This document shows positions 15,896 to 24,506 of a stretch of DNA of 64,000 bases, piece by piece (the first letter of the stretch is position 1; every line of letters starts with the position of its first letter). The stretch is taken from contig JAFLZE010000005.1 of assembly GCA_029785685.1 (NCBI GenBank), positions 4,845 to 68,844 on the forward strand, given 5' to 3'. The stretch comes from Nitrososphaerota archaeon. GTDB taxonomy: Archaea > Thermoproteota > Nitrososphaeria > Nitrososphaerales > UBA183. The position numbers and the translations under genes are program-made. The notes beneath the pieces were generated by a model that saw only the letters and a program-made list of their open reading frames with translations, made no database searches and was not told the DNA's origin.

Positions 15896-16637
15896 CGGCC
15901 TCGACCGCCACGTCGATGGCGTCGTCCACCCCCGCATGAATCACGAACTCGTTGGTGACCCTGTTGCCAACCACCGCGAGGACCGCTCCCGTCTTGAGCC
16001 CGAACAGCCTCCCCAGGGTGAATATCGTCGATGCCTCCATCTCGAAGCAGAGGACCTTGGCTGCGGCGAGGTCGTCGACCAGATGAGCGCTCTCTCTGGC
16101 CGTGTACCCTCCGAAGGACGGCCGCCCCTGGCCGGTGTAGAATGAGTCGGTCGAGGCGGTGATGCCCACGGCCGCCTTCTTCCGGAGTGAGGCAGCGGCC
16201 TCGGCCAGGGCGACTGTCACCTCAGGGGTCGCCGCCGCCGGGTAGCCTGGGGCGACATACTGGGAAGTGGTCCCGTCCATGCGGACTGCCGCGTCGGCGA
16301 CCACCAGCGAGCCCACCCCCACCGCGCGCTGGATGGAGCCGCAGGTCCCCACCCTGATCATGACTTCGACCCCGAGCCCGGCCAGCTCTTCCACAGCGAT
16401 GGCGGTCGACGGCCCTCCGATGCCGGTGCTCATGACGACCACGCTCTCGTCTCCTGCCTTCCCGCCGTAGGCGACGAACTCCCTGTTGGAGCCCAGGGGC
16501 TTCGCTCCCTGGAGCCTCTCGGCGACGAGCGGGACCCTCCCAGGGTCCCCCGGAAGGAGGGCGACGCGCCCGACGTCATGCTTTGCCAGCCTGATGTGGT
16601 ATGGCCGTCCTGCTTCATCCTTTGGTTCCTGCGCCAC
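15867..16637 (-). CDS. udp: Uridine phosphorylase
   Basis: A 256-residue nucleoside phosphorylase of the PNP/UDP family. LLPGDPGRV (about residues 28-36) binds phosphate, STGIGGPST (about 70) is the first family signature, IRVGTCGSIQ (about 93) is the second and CFEMEAST (about 193) contacts the ribose. It splits uridine to uracil and ribose-1-P for salvage; with thymidine kinase next to it and UPRT at 24.7 kb, the window covers much of pyrimidine salvage. An AT-rich element (AAATTTTT, 16670-16677) lies about 37 bases before the ATG. Confidence 0.9.
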   Translation of the reverse strand: MAQEPKDEAGRPYHIRLAKHDVGRVALLPGDPGRVPLVAERLQGAKPLGSNREFVAYGGKAGDESVVVMSTGIGGPSTAIAVEELAGLGVEVMIRVGTCGSIQRAVGVGSLVVADAAVRMDGTTSQYVAPGYPAAATPEVTVALAEAAASLRKKAAVGITASTDSFYTGQGRPSFGGYTARESAHLVDDLAAAKVLCFEMEASTIFTLGRLFGLKTGAVLAVVGNRVTNEFVIHAGVDDAIDVAVEAVRGLKRHSV

Positions 16638-16694
16638 CTTACTCCACCCCCCCGCTGCGCCCTTGCTCCAAATTTTTCACTGGCTCCTGTCCCT

Positions 16695-17261
16695 CTAACT
16701 CGGCGGCGAGTAGCAGCTTCGACACCTGGGCTCGTACATCTCTTTCCCGCCGACCGCTATCAGCGGGGAGTCCTTGGGGGCGGGCTTGCCTGCGGTCAGG
16801 CGCTGTGTCCTTGTCGCCTCCCGGCCGCACACCACGCAGACCGCGCTGAGGTATCTGACCGTGTCTGCCCTGGCCGCGAGCTCCATTGTGGTCGGGAACG
16901 GCTCGGCCTTGAAGTTGAGGTTCAGGCCGCAGGCAATCACCCTCCTCGCGGCGGCTAGGCTGTCGAGGAGCCCTATGATGGAGTGGGGGAAGAAGTTCAC
17001 TTCGTCCACTCCTATGGCGTCAAGGTCGCTCGACTCCGCGACCTCCTCGATCCTCCTGACGCCCTCGTCAGTCGACGCCACGGAGTAGGCGTCGTAGCGG
17101 AGCCCGTTGTGGGTCACGACCTCCTTCTCGCTGTACCTCCGGTCGAAGTCGACCTTGAATATCGCCCCCTTCTTCTTCGCATAGACCTCCCGCTCGACCA
17201 GCCTGATCAACTCCGAGGTCTTCCCCGAGAACATGGGGCCGATTATCACTTCGAGTGTCAC
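16695..17261 (-). CDS. tdk: Thymidine kinase
   Basis: A 188-residue type II thymidine kinase. The P-loop is GPMFSGKTSE (residues 7-16), the Walker B-like DEVNFFP is near 85, and a C-terminal zinc site uses CVVCGR (about 141) and CRSCY (about 180). The lasso loop VRYLSAVC is intact. Length is normal for the family. The start is GTG with GATAAAT about 29 bases upstream. It belongs with the neighbouring uridine phosphorylase in nucleoside salvage. Confidence 0.93.
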   Translation of the reverse strand: MTLEVIIGPMFSGKTSELIRLVEREVYAKKKGAIFKVDFDRRYSEKEVVTHNGLRYDAYSVASTDEGVRRIEEVAESSDLDAIGVDEVNFFPHSIIGLLDSLAAARRVIACGLNLNFKAEPFPTTMELAARADTVRYLSAVCVVCGREATRTQRLTAGKPAPKDSPLIAVGGKEMYEPRCRSCYSPPS

Positions 17262-17384
17262 TCTTCCGGCGACCGCCCCGACGCCGATTTATCGTTTCCC
17301 TCGGCTCGTTCGGGGGGCGTGCAGGGAGGCGCGTGCGTGCTTCGGTGCGGCTCCGCTCTGGCTGGAATAACAGTCGCTTCTGCG

Positions 17385-18704
17385 TTAGCTCGGGAGGCAG
17401 TCTCCGCCTTCGTCCGCGTAGAGCTTCTCCACGTCATGGGCCTTCCGGGCCACGAAGTACGACCCTTGGCCGTTCCGCATGAGGATCGGGGGCCTGGGCT
17501 GGCTGTGGAAAGGCATGTTCATGACCAGCGAGTATGCTCCGACCTCTCGGAAGACGACCAGCTTCCCGATGCTGGCCCCGCCGAGCTTCGACCTGCTCGA
17601 TATCGGGAAGACGTCCAGGGGGTCGCAGAGCCTCCCGACGAGGGCGACCTTCTGAGGCGACGGCCTCCCGCCGGGGACGACCTCCACCGGGTACTCGTGG
17701 CGCAGCAGAGCCGAGTCGAGGAGGACGTTGTATCCGGCGTCGACGTAGATGTACTTCGCGTCGCCGAAGCTCTTGACGTTGACGACCCGGGTCACCAGGA
17801 CCGTGGACTCGGCCGTGAGGAACCTGCCGCTCTCGGCCACCAGGGTGAACCTGTCCCCGATGCTCTCGATGAGACTGTTCAGCTGCCCCACTATCTTGGT
17901 CCCGAGGTCCTTAGGCGTGGGGACCTTCTTACCGTAGGGGACCGGGAGCCCGCCCCCGATGTCGAGGGTGCTCACCCGGAAGTCTCCGAGTTGCCTCCGC
18001 GCGCCCAGTATGAACGCCTCGAGCTTCTCTATCGCTTCGGCATAGCACGCCGGGTCTTCGATCTGGCTCCCGAGGTGGAAGTGGAAGCCTTCGAACTCAA
18101 GCAGCGGGGTCCCGAGGATCTTCTTCAGGACGTAGAGGGCGCTGTCGGCGCTCCCGCCGTTGAACTGCAGCCCGAACTTCCCGTGCCCCATCGACCCCCT
18201 GAGCTCCGCGTGGACGTGGACCTCGGGATTGACCCTGACCATCGTCTTGACCTTGACGTTGGCCCTGGCGGCGGCCTCGGCCAGGTTCACAAGCCCGTTG
18301 TAGCTTGCGACCACGACCTTCCGCACGCCGGCCTTCAGCACCTGCTCGTACTCGGACGCGGTCTCCGTGATGCTGGTGTATATGACGCTCTCCGAGGAGC
18401 CTCCTGACTTCTGCACGAAGGTGAGCTCGCTGGGGGCGGTGAGGTCGAACAGTATCCCTTCGCTGGTGAACGCCTTGATCACAGAGGGGTTGAAGTTCGC
18501 CTTCACAGAATATGCGACACGGAAGACTCCCTTGTACTCGCTGAATCCCTGCTCCATCTCAGACACCTTCCTCCTCAGCGTCGCCTCGTCCACCAGGAAG
18601 TACGGAGTGCCGTGCTTCTCTGCTAGGCTGTACAGGTCCGAATCGGAAAACCTCGGCGCCGCTTCACCCGTGGGCGATACGGGCTGCGTGCGAGTGTCGA
18701 CCAA
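17385..18704 (-). CDS. PLP-dependent group IV decarboxylase (LysA/ODC-like)
   Basis: A 439-residue alanine-racemase-fold decarboxylase. The PLP lysine is in AYSVKANFNP (about residue 68), the Gly-rich phosphate loop in DIGGGLPVPYG (about 248), ESGRFL is near 297 and the C-terminal GAYS near 388. The active-site Cys lies in VGRLCDPLDVF. In diaminopimelate decarboxylases this reads CES/GD, while CDxxD is closer to ornithine- and other diamine-type decarboxylases. Lysine synthesis or polyamine synthesis are both possible. The TTG start lies 37 bases below a CTTATAAG box (18738-18745). Confidence 0.8.
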   Translation of the reverse strand: MVDTRTQPVSPTGEAAPRFSDSDLYSLAEKHGTPYFLVDEATLRRKVSEMEQGFSEYKGVFRVAYSVKANFNPSVIKAFTSEGILFDLTAPSELTFVQKSGGSSESVIYTSITETASEYEQVLKAGVRKVVVASYNGLVNLAEAAARANVKVKTMVRVNPEVHVHAELRGSMGHGKFGLQFNGGSADSALYVLKKILGTPLLEFEGFHFHLGSQIEDPACYAEAIEKLEAFILGARRQLGDFRVSTLDIGGGLPVPYGKKVPTPKDLGTKIVGQLNSLIESIGDRFTLVAESGRFLTAESTVLVTRVVNVKSFGDAKYIYVDAGYNVLLDSALLRHEYPVEVVPGGRPSPQKVALVGRLCDPLDVFPISSRSKLGGASIGKLVVFREVGAYSLVMNMPFHSQPRPPILMRNGQGSYFVARKAHDVEKLYADEGGDCLPS

Positions 18705-18879
18705 CTTTTTGTTGAACGATACGGCCGAGAATTTTCTCTTATAAGATTATCTCCGCGCGAAAAAATTTCTTGCGTCGTACGTGTCGAGTTCAGTCGACGC
18801 CAAAGACGCCGGGCGCGCCTGCTTGCGTCGGAGGTCAGGCCGCAGGAGCGTTCTAATCACGCCGGCATGCGAGCTCGAC

Positions 18880-19155
18880 GTGCGCCGCTACTGGGTCTAC
18901 ATCCTCAGATGCTCTGATGGGTCGCTCTACACCGGCTACACCGTCGACCTGCGGAAGCGCGTCGCTCTCCATAACGCGGGGAGGGCGTCCAAGTACACAC
19001 GAGCCAGGGTCCCCGTCGCCCTCGCATATTCCGAGGCAGCGCCAACCTTGTCCGGGGCGCTGAGACGGGAGGCAGAGATAAAGAAGCTGAGCAGGAGCGC
19101 GAAGCTCCTTCTCTGCTCAGGGAAGGCCGCGAGAGCGGGACAGGGCATCAGCTAG
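18880..19155 (+). CDS. GIY-YIG domain protein
   Basis: A 91-residue UvrC-like GIY-YIG nuclease domain protein (YhbQ/COG2827 type). The core reads YWVYILRCSDGSLYTGYT, where VYIL and YTGYT take the GIY and YIG positions, followed by DLRKRVALHN with the conserved Arg and His, and a late Glu in LRREAEIKKLS. The GTG at 18880 was chosen because TTCTAATC is centred 26 bases upstream, and the domain starts right after. An earlier in-frame start (18781) would add a basic, unstructured segment. Possible role in repair or remnant of a mobile nuclease. Confidence 0.8.
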   Translation: MRRYWVYILRCSDGSLYTGYTVDLRKRVALHNAGRASKYTRARVPVALAYSEAAPTLSGALRREAEIKKLSRSAKLLLCSGKAARAGQGIS

Positions 19156-19195
19156 GCTCTCCGGCGCAACAGATGAGTTGTCGCTGTGGCTGTTC

Positions 19196-19561
19196 TTACT
19201 TTCCGACGACTATTTCGATCGAGGAGATGTTCCTGGTCTCTGGCCCTTCGCCAACGACCTCGGTGCTGATGCCGATGTCCTTGACCTTGAACTGGCCGTT
19301 CCCCAGCCGCTTCGTGACGATCTCTGCGACGTCTACAGCCCTGCTGATTGCCATGCCTCTGGCTTTCACCACCACTTCGCCGGCGGAAGCGAGCTGGATG
19401 AGCGCGCTCATGGCGTAGTTCATCACAGGCTTCTGGCCCACGAATATGTGGTTGGTTGGTGCAGACCTCTGGGCTGGCGCGCTCGGCGCCGCTGGTGCTG
19501 TGGCCCGTTCGGGTGCCTTGTGTCCCTCTGACGAGTTTGTGTCGGATCTCTTCTTTGGCAT
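19196..19561 (-). CDS. albA: Alba chromatin protein
   Basis: A 121-residue Alba homologue that coats DNA and RNA. The Alba fold spans about residues 35-121: NHIFVGQKPVMNYAMSA with the nucleic-acid-binding Lys, GEVVVKARGMAISRAVDVAE, and the final beta strands. An unusual Ala/Pro/Ser-rich, charged N-terminal tail of about 33 residues precedes it. The start ATG 19561 fits a TATA box at 19597-19606 (predicted start point near 19575); the in-frame GTG at 19582 would lie upstream of that point. Confidence 0.9.
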   Translation of the reverse strand: MPKKRSDTNSSEGHKAPERATAPAAPSAPAQRSAPTNHIFVGQKPVMNYAMSALIQLASAGEVVVKARGMAISRAVDVAEIVTKRLGNGQFKVKDIGISTEVVGEGPETRNISSIEIVVGK

Positions 19562-19596
19562 TTGACTGACCTTGCTCGCCACGGCCCCCTAGTCGC

Positions 19597-19606
19597 GTAT
19601 ATAACC
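19597..19606 (-). promoter_or_regulatory. TATA box of the Alba gene
   Basis: The strong element GGTTATATAC on the minus strand, centred near 19602, predicts a start about 14 bases before ATG 19561. It decides between the two candidate start codons of albA. Confidence 0.65.
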
Positions 19607-19623
19607 ACATGGGTGCCGCGGGG

Positions 19624-20538
19624 CTAATACTCGCTGGGGTCGACGAGGTTCCTGGCGGTCCCGGTCTCAAAGTACATCCGCACGTTGGCGGCCGCAGCCG
19701 CCTTCATGTCCGAGAGGTCCTCGCCGAGCGGCGCCCCGGACATGTGGAAAGTCCCGGCGAAGTTGGGCAGGTCCCAGGCGGCCGTGTCGAATGACTCCCT
19801 CGCTCCCTTGACCCAGAAGACGTCGGTGGCGAACCTGCTCTCTGGCCGCTCCTTCAGCCAGCGGACGAGCCCCTCTTCGCTGACGCTCTCCCCCCTGCCG
19901 ACGTTGACGACTATCACAGAGTCCTTGGCGGCCATGAGCGTGTCGTAGGTCACGATCCCCCTGGTGCTCTTCGTGAGCGGCAGCGCCATCACGATGGCGT
20001 CCGCCTCCTTCACCTTCTCCGCGAGAGAGGCGATGGGCGCCCTCTCGTCGAAAGCTTCGGGGTCCCTGAACGACCTGGACACGCCCACCGTCCTCATCCC
20101 GAGGGACCTCGCCAGCCTGGCGACCTCTGTCCCTATCGAGCCGGCTCCGACGACGACAATGGTCTTGCCCCGCAGCTTGCGGGGGGTCGTCCTCGCGTTG
20201 CGGACGTGGACCCCCTTCGCGGTGCCGAGGAGGAGCCCCCAGGCGTGCTCGGCCACCGCCTCGGTGAAAGCGCCCGCGTTGGAAAAGAGCTTCGCCCCTG
20301 GCGGGAGCGACGAGAAGTCGAAGGCGTCGACCCCTGCGGACATGGCCTGTATCATCTTCAGGCCTTTCATCTTTCCGAGAAGCCCAGGAGGTATGCGGTG
20401 GGGCCAGCAGATCAGAGCCTGGCAGCGGGCGAGGACGGCATCGTCGGCCCGGCCTTCTATGAGCTCGAACCCTTCAAGGGCCTCCTTGGCCTTCGGGGGC
20501 AGTGAATCAGTAGAGTAGACAGCGACCCGGGTGGACAT
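19624..20538 (-). CDS. D-2-hydroxyacid dehydrogenase, NAD-dependent
   Basis: A 304-residue member of the D-isomer-specific 2-hydroxyacid dehydrogenase family. The Rossmann motif is VVGAGSIGTEVARL (about residues 129-142). The catalytic Arg lies in VNVGRGE (about 217), the Glu side follows about 25 residues later and the His is in GTFHMSGAP (about 265). Length is near the family's 310-330. The substrate (glycerate, lactate, phosphoglycerate or other) is not readable. It is directly downstream of rpo6 (12 bases) on the same strand, so it may be cotranscribed. Confidence 0.87.
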   Translation of the reverse strand: MSTRVAVYSTDSLPPKAKEALEGFELIEGRADDAVLARCQALICWPHRIPPGLLGKMKGLKMIQAMSAGVDAFDFSSLPPGAKLFSNAGAFTEAVAEHAWGLLLGTAKGVHVRNARTTPRKLRGKTIVVVGAGSIGTEVARLARSLGMRTVGVSRSFRDPEAFDERAPIASLAEKVKEADAIVMALPLTKSTRGIVTYDTLMAAKDSVIVVNVGRGESVSEEGLVRWLKERPESRFATDVFWVKGARESFDTAAWDLPNFAGTFHMSGAPLGEDLSDMKAAAAANVRMYFETGTARNLVDPSEY

Positions 20539-20549
20539 CGAGGCTCTGG

Positions 20550-20837
20550 CTAGCTCGCGAGCGCCTTGATAGGTATGTCCTGGGTGGTCCCGTTCGGCAG
20601 GGACCTCCTGATGGATATCGGGAGGGCGTCGGCTTCGAGCTCGAGCATCGCCGTCTGTATGGGTCCCCGATACACTCCTTCCAAAGAGACGAAGGCAGGG
20701 GCGCCCATCGCGAGCTGGAGCGACCTGGCTCCGACGATCCTCGCCCTTTCGAAGCGGGTGAGCTTCGGCGGGCCTATAGTGACTTCGAAGCTTACCGTTG
20801 GAGCTTTAGTCCTTTTCACAGTCTTTGCAGGGGGCAT
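20550..20837 (-). CDS. rpo6: RNA polymerase subunit Rpo6 (K)
   Basis: A 95-residue Rpo6/RpoK (omega homologue) that helps assemble the archaeal RNA polymerase. The diagnostic core LTRFERARIVGARSLQLAMGAP (about residues 26-47) is intact. The C-terminal segment with PISIRRSLPNG matches the family tail. A basic N-terminal extension of about 20 residues is present. ACTTATGT (about 20876-20883) is a plausible TATA box. It is divergent from the cyclophilin-like gene. Confidence 0.93.
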   Translation of the reverse strand: MPPAKTVKRTKAPTVSFEVTIGPPKLTRFERARIVGARSLQLAMGAPAFVSLEGVYRGPIQTAMLELEADALPISIRRSLPNGTTQDIPIKALAS

Positions 20838-20949
20838 CTATGAGACCAGGAGTTGTTCTCGCCCTTTTGGGTCGGGACATAAGTCTTTTCCTGTCCGTCC
20901 CCGACGGCGGACCGAAGACAGATTTACCCCCTGCAGGAAAGCGGTCAGC

Positions 20950-21348
20950 ATGGCCGCCGAAGCGCCGTCAGCAGGGTCAGTGTCCAAGCTGGACTGCGTC
21001 GCCTCGGTGGGGGGGAAGGGCGAAGGGAAAATATCGCTCTACCGCCACCTGGCGCCGACCACGGTCAACGCCGTAGTGAGGGTCCTCCCGCTTTCGAGCA
21101 GGGTCACGCTCCAGCCCGCGATGGTGTCGCTCTTCACCCAGCTCAGGATCGGGGTCGAGAAGCCCCGGCTGAAGTTCGCAAGAGGAGACGTGGCCTTCCT
21201 CCCGTCGGGGGGGCTGATCTGCGTGTTCCTGGGCGAGGCCAGGAGCGACAGGCCTCTGAATCCTATAGGGAAAGTGGAGTCAGGTCTGGAGCTCTTCGAC
21301 TCTTTGAAGTCCGGGGATACGGTTAGGCTGGACGCGCCGCTGCAGTAG
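20950..21348 (+). CDS. Cyclophilin-like (TM1367-type) protein
   Basis: A 132-residue protein of the cyclophilin-like family typified by TM1367 (DUF369). The C-terminal half carries the typical RGDVAFLPSGGLICVFLG and a late NPIGKVESGLELFDSLKSGD. It folds like a small cyclophilin but without proven isomerase activity. The start ATG 20950 is supported by GATTTACC, centred about 25 bases upstream; the open frame extends much further back but overlaps rpo6 and its promoter. It abuts the convergent S25e gene without a gap. Confidence 0.75.
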   Translation: MAAEAPSAGSVSKLDCVASVGGKGEGKISLYRHLAPTTVNAVVRVLPLSSRVTLQPAMVSLFTQLRIGVEKPRLKFARGDVAFLPSGGLICVFLGEARSDRPLNPIGKVESGLELFDSLKSGDTVRLDAPLQ

Positions 21349-21687
21349 CTACGCTTTCGACCAGACGCCGTGGCCGCTGAACCCGCCAGCCCTCTTCAGA
21401 GAACCTTTTGCTTCGAGGTCTCTGATCACTCCGGTGGCAACCGAAGCGTTCACCCCGAGCGCCCTGGCCGCAGTATACACGGTGATCGCCTTCAGAGGGG
21501 CGAGGCTCTTCAGCAGGTCAGCGTCGCTCATCTTCGGCGGCAGGAACGAAAACTGTCTCTTCTGTTGCGGCGCAGACTTCTCCTTCGACTTCTTTCCCTT
21601 CGACTGCGCCGTGTCTCCCTGAGCCGTCTCTTCGGAGTCCTGCGACTTCTCCATCGATGCCAGGGACTTCTTCTTCACTCCGCCCAT
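21349..21687 (-). CDS. rps25e: 30S ribosomal protein S25e
   Basis: A 112-residue S25e with a Lys/Ser/Gln-rich N-terminal tail (about 55 residues) and the S25 winged-helix core from FLPPKMSDADLL onward: ITVYTAARALGVNASVATGVIRDLEAKGSL. This protein is missing in Euryarchaeota, which helps place the organism in the TACK/Asgard range. ATG 21687 is chosen over 21717 because the TATA-like GCTTAATT (centre about 21721) would put the transcription start near 21694. Confidence 0.9.
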   Translation of the reverse strand: MGGVKKKSLASMEKSQDSEETAQGDTAQSKGKKSKEKSAPQQKRQFSFLPPKMSDADLLKSLAPLKAITVYTAARALGVNASVATGVIRDLEAKGSLKRAGGFSGHGVWSKA

Positions 21688-21849
21688 GTGTCTCGAAGGA
21701 AGACCCCTTTCAATCACAATTAAGCCTTTCCGGGCGACTCGGCCGGATACGCGGCCGCCTAGCAGATCGCCATGGAGAGATGCGGCTCACCAGGAGAACC
21801 GGTCCGCGTCGCCGCGCCGTCGCAGGTTCACCATTGTCTGCAAAGAAGC

Positions 21850-22378
21850 CCACACCATTCAGGGGCGGGAAGAATTGCACCTGGGGGAAGCAGAAGACGT
21901 GCGTGAAGACCAAAGGGACGACCGTTAAGTTCAACGTTCCTCGCAACTGCAAGATGTTCAAGCCGAAGGGCAGGAAGTTCAACAAGACGATGACCATCCC
22001 CTTCTTACCTCTTCCGAAGGATTCTCGAAGGACGATGCTTCGGCAACAGTATTGCGCTGAACAGGGTGGACGCCTACCACACGTCCAGGTGGTGTGCCCG
22101 CTGCGATGCAGCCGGGAAGGGACATGACGGTGGGAACTATTCCCTGTTCAGATGCAGAGAGTGTGGCCAGGCGGTGAACTCGGACCGCAAGGCGAGTCTC
22201 GCGGCGGCCGTCAAGACCTTCCTCGAGCGGAACGATCCCAACCAGGACACGTTCCAGATTTGGGGGAGAAGAGTCCCGGCAAGCGGGCCTATACGTGGCG
22301 TCTCAGATGCACCTGGGTCTTTGGCTGTGCCGGCGCCGGCTCAGGGAAGGGGAAAACCCACAGGCTCCAGCCGTGGGT
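21850..22378 (+). pseudogene. Decayed IS200/IS605 TnpB gene
   Basis: The 3' part (22021-22230) in one frame encodes FGNSIALNRVDAYHTSRWCARC and then RCRECGQAVNSDRKAS. This is the C-terminal RuvC/zinc-finger end of TnpB (two CxxC pairs, N-x-D motif). Upstream the matching frame is stopped within 30 bases, and the preceding stretch reads on in another frame (KTKGTTVKFNVPRN), so the gene is truncated and frameshifted. TnpB is an RNA-guided nuclease of these elements. The 5' end given is approximate. A hairpin at 22356-22378 closes the remnant. Confidence 0.6.
22356..22378 (+). repeat. Hairpin at the right end of the TnpB remnant
   Basis: ACCCAC (22356-22361) pairs with GTGGGT (22373-22378), and inner GGC with GCC around a TCCA loop, with one bulged A. 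Subterminal hairpins of this size are characteristic of IS200/IS605 right ends, where they are recognised by TnpA and lie near the guide end of the omega RNA. No left end was identified. Confidence 0.5.
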
Positions 22379-22424
22379 AGCTTACCGATACGAAGATTAG
22401 TCCATCTTCACGGGTGCACGGCTG

Positions 22425-24179
22425 ATGCTCTACTCCGCGGTGGCGAAATGCTACGCCGACCTCGAGGGGATGTCTGGGAGGAAAGAGATCACCGCGGTGC
22501 TCGCCGGCCTCCTGAAGGCCACTCCCGTGGCGGAGCTCCCCTCGCTGGTGTACATGACGCAGGGGAAGCTCAGGCCCGACTACGAGGGGGTGGAGCTCGG
22601 CCTCGCGGAGAAGCTGGCTCTCAGGGCGCTGGCGGGCGCCTCGGGGGCCGAGCCTGCCAGGGTGTACTCGAGCTACGTCAAGCACGGCGACATCGGCGCG
22701 GCGGCCGAAGAGCTCCTGACTGACAGGAGCCAGGGGACGCTGTTCAGCGAAGCGCTCACCCTCAGGCGGGTCTACGAGACGCTGCTCAGGGTCGCGCGCC
22801 AGAGCGGCTCGGGGTCGGTGGAGGCAAAGCTCCGGGAACTGGCGTCGCTCCTCAACGACGCCTCCCCCCTCGAGGCCAGGTATGTCATGAGGACCGTCGC
22901 CGGGGAGCTGAGGCTCGGCGTGGCGGACTACACCGTCCTCGACGCCGCGGCCACCGCTTTCCTGGGGGGGAAGGAAGCCAGGCCGAGGATAGAGCGAGCC
23001 TACAACGTCCACCCTGACCTCGGCTTCGTGGTCGCCGCCGTGGCGTCTAGAGGCATCGCAGGGGTCGACGACGTGAAGGTGGAGGTAGGGGTGCCCATCA
23101 GGCCGATGCTGGCCGAGCGCCTGAGCTCTGCCCAGGCGATAATAGAGAAGATGGAAGGGAAGGTGGTAGCTGCGGAGTACAAGCTGGACGGGGAGAGGCT
23201 CCAGATACACCGCAGCGGGGACGACGTGAAGCTCTTCTCGAGGAGGCTCGAAGTGGTGACGTCCCACTACCCGGACGCCGCCGACCTGGTAAGGGCGCAC
23301 GTGTCCGCCAGGAATGCGATACTCGAGGCGGAGGTGGTGGCCATCGACGAGGACACGGGGGAGTACCTCCCTTTCCAGGAGCTGATGCACCGGAGGAGGA
23401 AGCACGGCATCCAGCAGGCGATTGCGGACTACCCGGTGGCGCTCAACTTCTTCGACATCCTCCTCGCCGGGTCCTCGGACCTGACAGGCAAGCCGTACTC
23501 CTTCAGAAGGAAGAAGCTCAGGCAGACGGTCGAGGAGACCAGCAGGACCAGGCCCGTCCCTGCCCTCTCCACCTCAGACCCGGGGGAGCTGGAGAAGTTC
23601 ATGGAGGACGCCATCACCGACGGCTGCGAAGGCCTGGTGGTCAAGGATCCAGACTCGTCCTACAGGGCCGGCGCCAGGGAGTTCGCGTGGATCAAGCTGA
23701 AGCGCGAATACAGGAGCGAGCTGACAGACACCCTGGACCTGGTGGTCATCGGCGCCTTCCATGGGAGGGGTCGGAGGGCCGGTACCTTCGGGACCTTCCT
23801 CCTGGGGACCTACGACACGAAGAGAGGGGTCTACGCCAGCGTCGCCAAGGTGGGGACAGGCTTCTCGGACGAGGACCTGGCGAAGTTCCCCCGCCTCCTG
23901 GAGCCCTATGAAAGCCACGTCAGGCCGCCCGGGGTCGAGTCGAAGATGGTCCCCGACGTCTGGTTCAGGCCGCACCTGGTGATCGAGATAATCGCGGCGG
24001 AGTTGACCTTGTCCCCCATCCACACGGCCGCCATGGGGAGCGTGAGGCCCGAGGCTGGGATCTCGCTCCGGTTCCCCAAGTTCACCGGCAAGGTCAGGGA
24101 CGACAAGCGCCCCGAGGACTCGACCTCGGTAGATGAGATAGTGGGCATGTATCGGCGCCAGGTCAAGCGGGTCGAGTGA
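22425..24179 (+). CDS. lig: ATP-dependent DNA ligase
   Basis: A 584-residue archaeal replicative DNA ligase (LIG1-like). The DNA-binding domain spans about 1-205, the adenylation domain about 210-420 and the OB fold about 425-575. The nucleotide-accepting lysine is in motif I EYKLDGERLQIH (about 247). Motif III is LNFFDILL (about 340), motif IV EGLVVKD (about 405), motif V WIKLKREY and motif VI RFPKF. Length is normal (560-610). It starts about 45 bases after a TnpB remnant, and AGATTAGT, centred 27 bases upstream, may be its TATA box. Confidence 0.95.
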   Translation: MLYSAVAKCYADLEGMSGRKEITAVLAGLLKATPVAELPSLVYMTQGKLRPDYEGVELGLAEKLALRALAGASGAEPARVYSSYVKHGDIGAAAEELLTDRSQGTLFSEALTLRRVYETLLRVARQSGSGSVEAKLRELASLLNDASPLEARYVMRTVAGELRLGVADYTVLDAAATAFLGGKEARPRIERAYNVHPDLGFVVAAVASRGIAGVDDVKVEVGVPIRPMLAERLSSAQAIIEKMEGKVVAAEYKLDGERLQIHRSGDDVKLFSRRLEVVTSHYPDAADLVRAHVSARNAILEAEVVAIDEDTGEYLPFQELMHRRRKHGIQQAIADYPVALNFFDILLAGSSDLTGKPYSFRRKKLRQTVEETSRTRPVPALSTSDPGELEKFMEDAITDGCEGLVVKDPDSSYRAGAREFAWIKLKREYRSELTDTLDLVVIGAFHGRGRRAGTFGTFLLGTYDTKRGVYASVAKVGTGFSDEDLAKFPRLLEPYESHVRPPGVESKMVPDVWFRPHLVIEIIAAELTLSPIHTAAMGSVRPEAGISLRFPKFTGKVRDDKRPEDSTSVDEIVGMYRRQVKRVE

Positions 24180-24218
24180 CCGCGCGCTCCGCAGGGGGGC
24201 GCGAATGTCGATGCGACC

Positions 24219-24506
24219 TCAAACGAACCTGGCCAGGCGCCCCAGGGCGACGGGGATCAGCTCCTCGGTCCGCTCCTTGAGGGAGGCGCGGTCCTTGCCC
24301 TCGACCACGAGCTCCACGCCTCTGAGCGCCGGGCCCTGGTAGTAGATGTGGTCGTCGTCGGCGACGTCGGGGTACTGCTCATCGCCCTTGGCCGCGAAGG
24401 TGAACCCTGAGTAGGGTAGGAGGTAGGCGCCATCCCACAGCGGGACCGTCCCCCCTGGGAGGCGCCCGAGGTCCTTCTCGTCATACCCGATGACTTTGGT
24501 CAACAT
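24219..24506 (-). CDS. Unknown small archaeal protein
   Basis: A 95-residue acidic protein that I cannot assign. It begins MLTKVIGYDEKDLGRLPGG and has a central aromatic, Asp-rich segment (DVADDDHIYYQGP) followed by a charged helix (KDRASLKERTEELIPVAL). No metal-binding or membrane motifs are seen. Its ATG overlaps the stop of the 40-residue gene before it (TGATG), so the two are translationally coupled. The GC pattern at third positions matches the neighbours, supporting a real gene. Confidence 0.6.
   Translation of the reverse strand: MLTKVIGYDEKDLGRLPGGTVPLWDGAYLLPYSGFTFAAKGDEQYPDVADDDHIYYQGPALRGVELVVEGKDRASLKERTEELIPVALGRLARFV

Noticed and set aside
16983..18407. 474-codon frame antisense to thymidine kinase and the PLP decarboxylase
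   Set aside because: It crosses two real genes and the gap between them; its composition (Asp, Val, Leu, Arg, Pro repeats) is that of a shadow frame.
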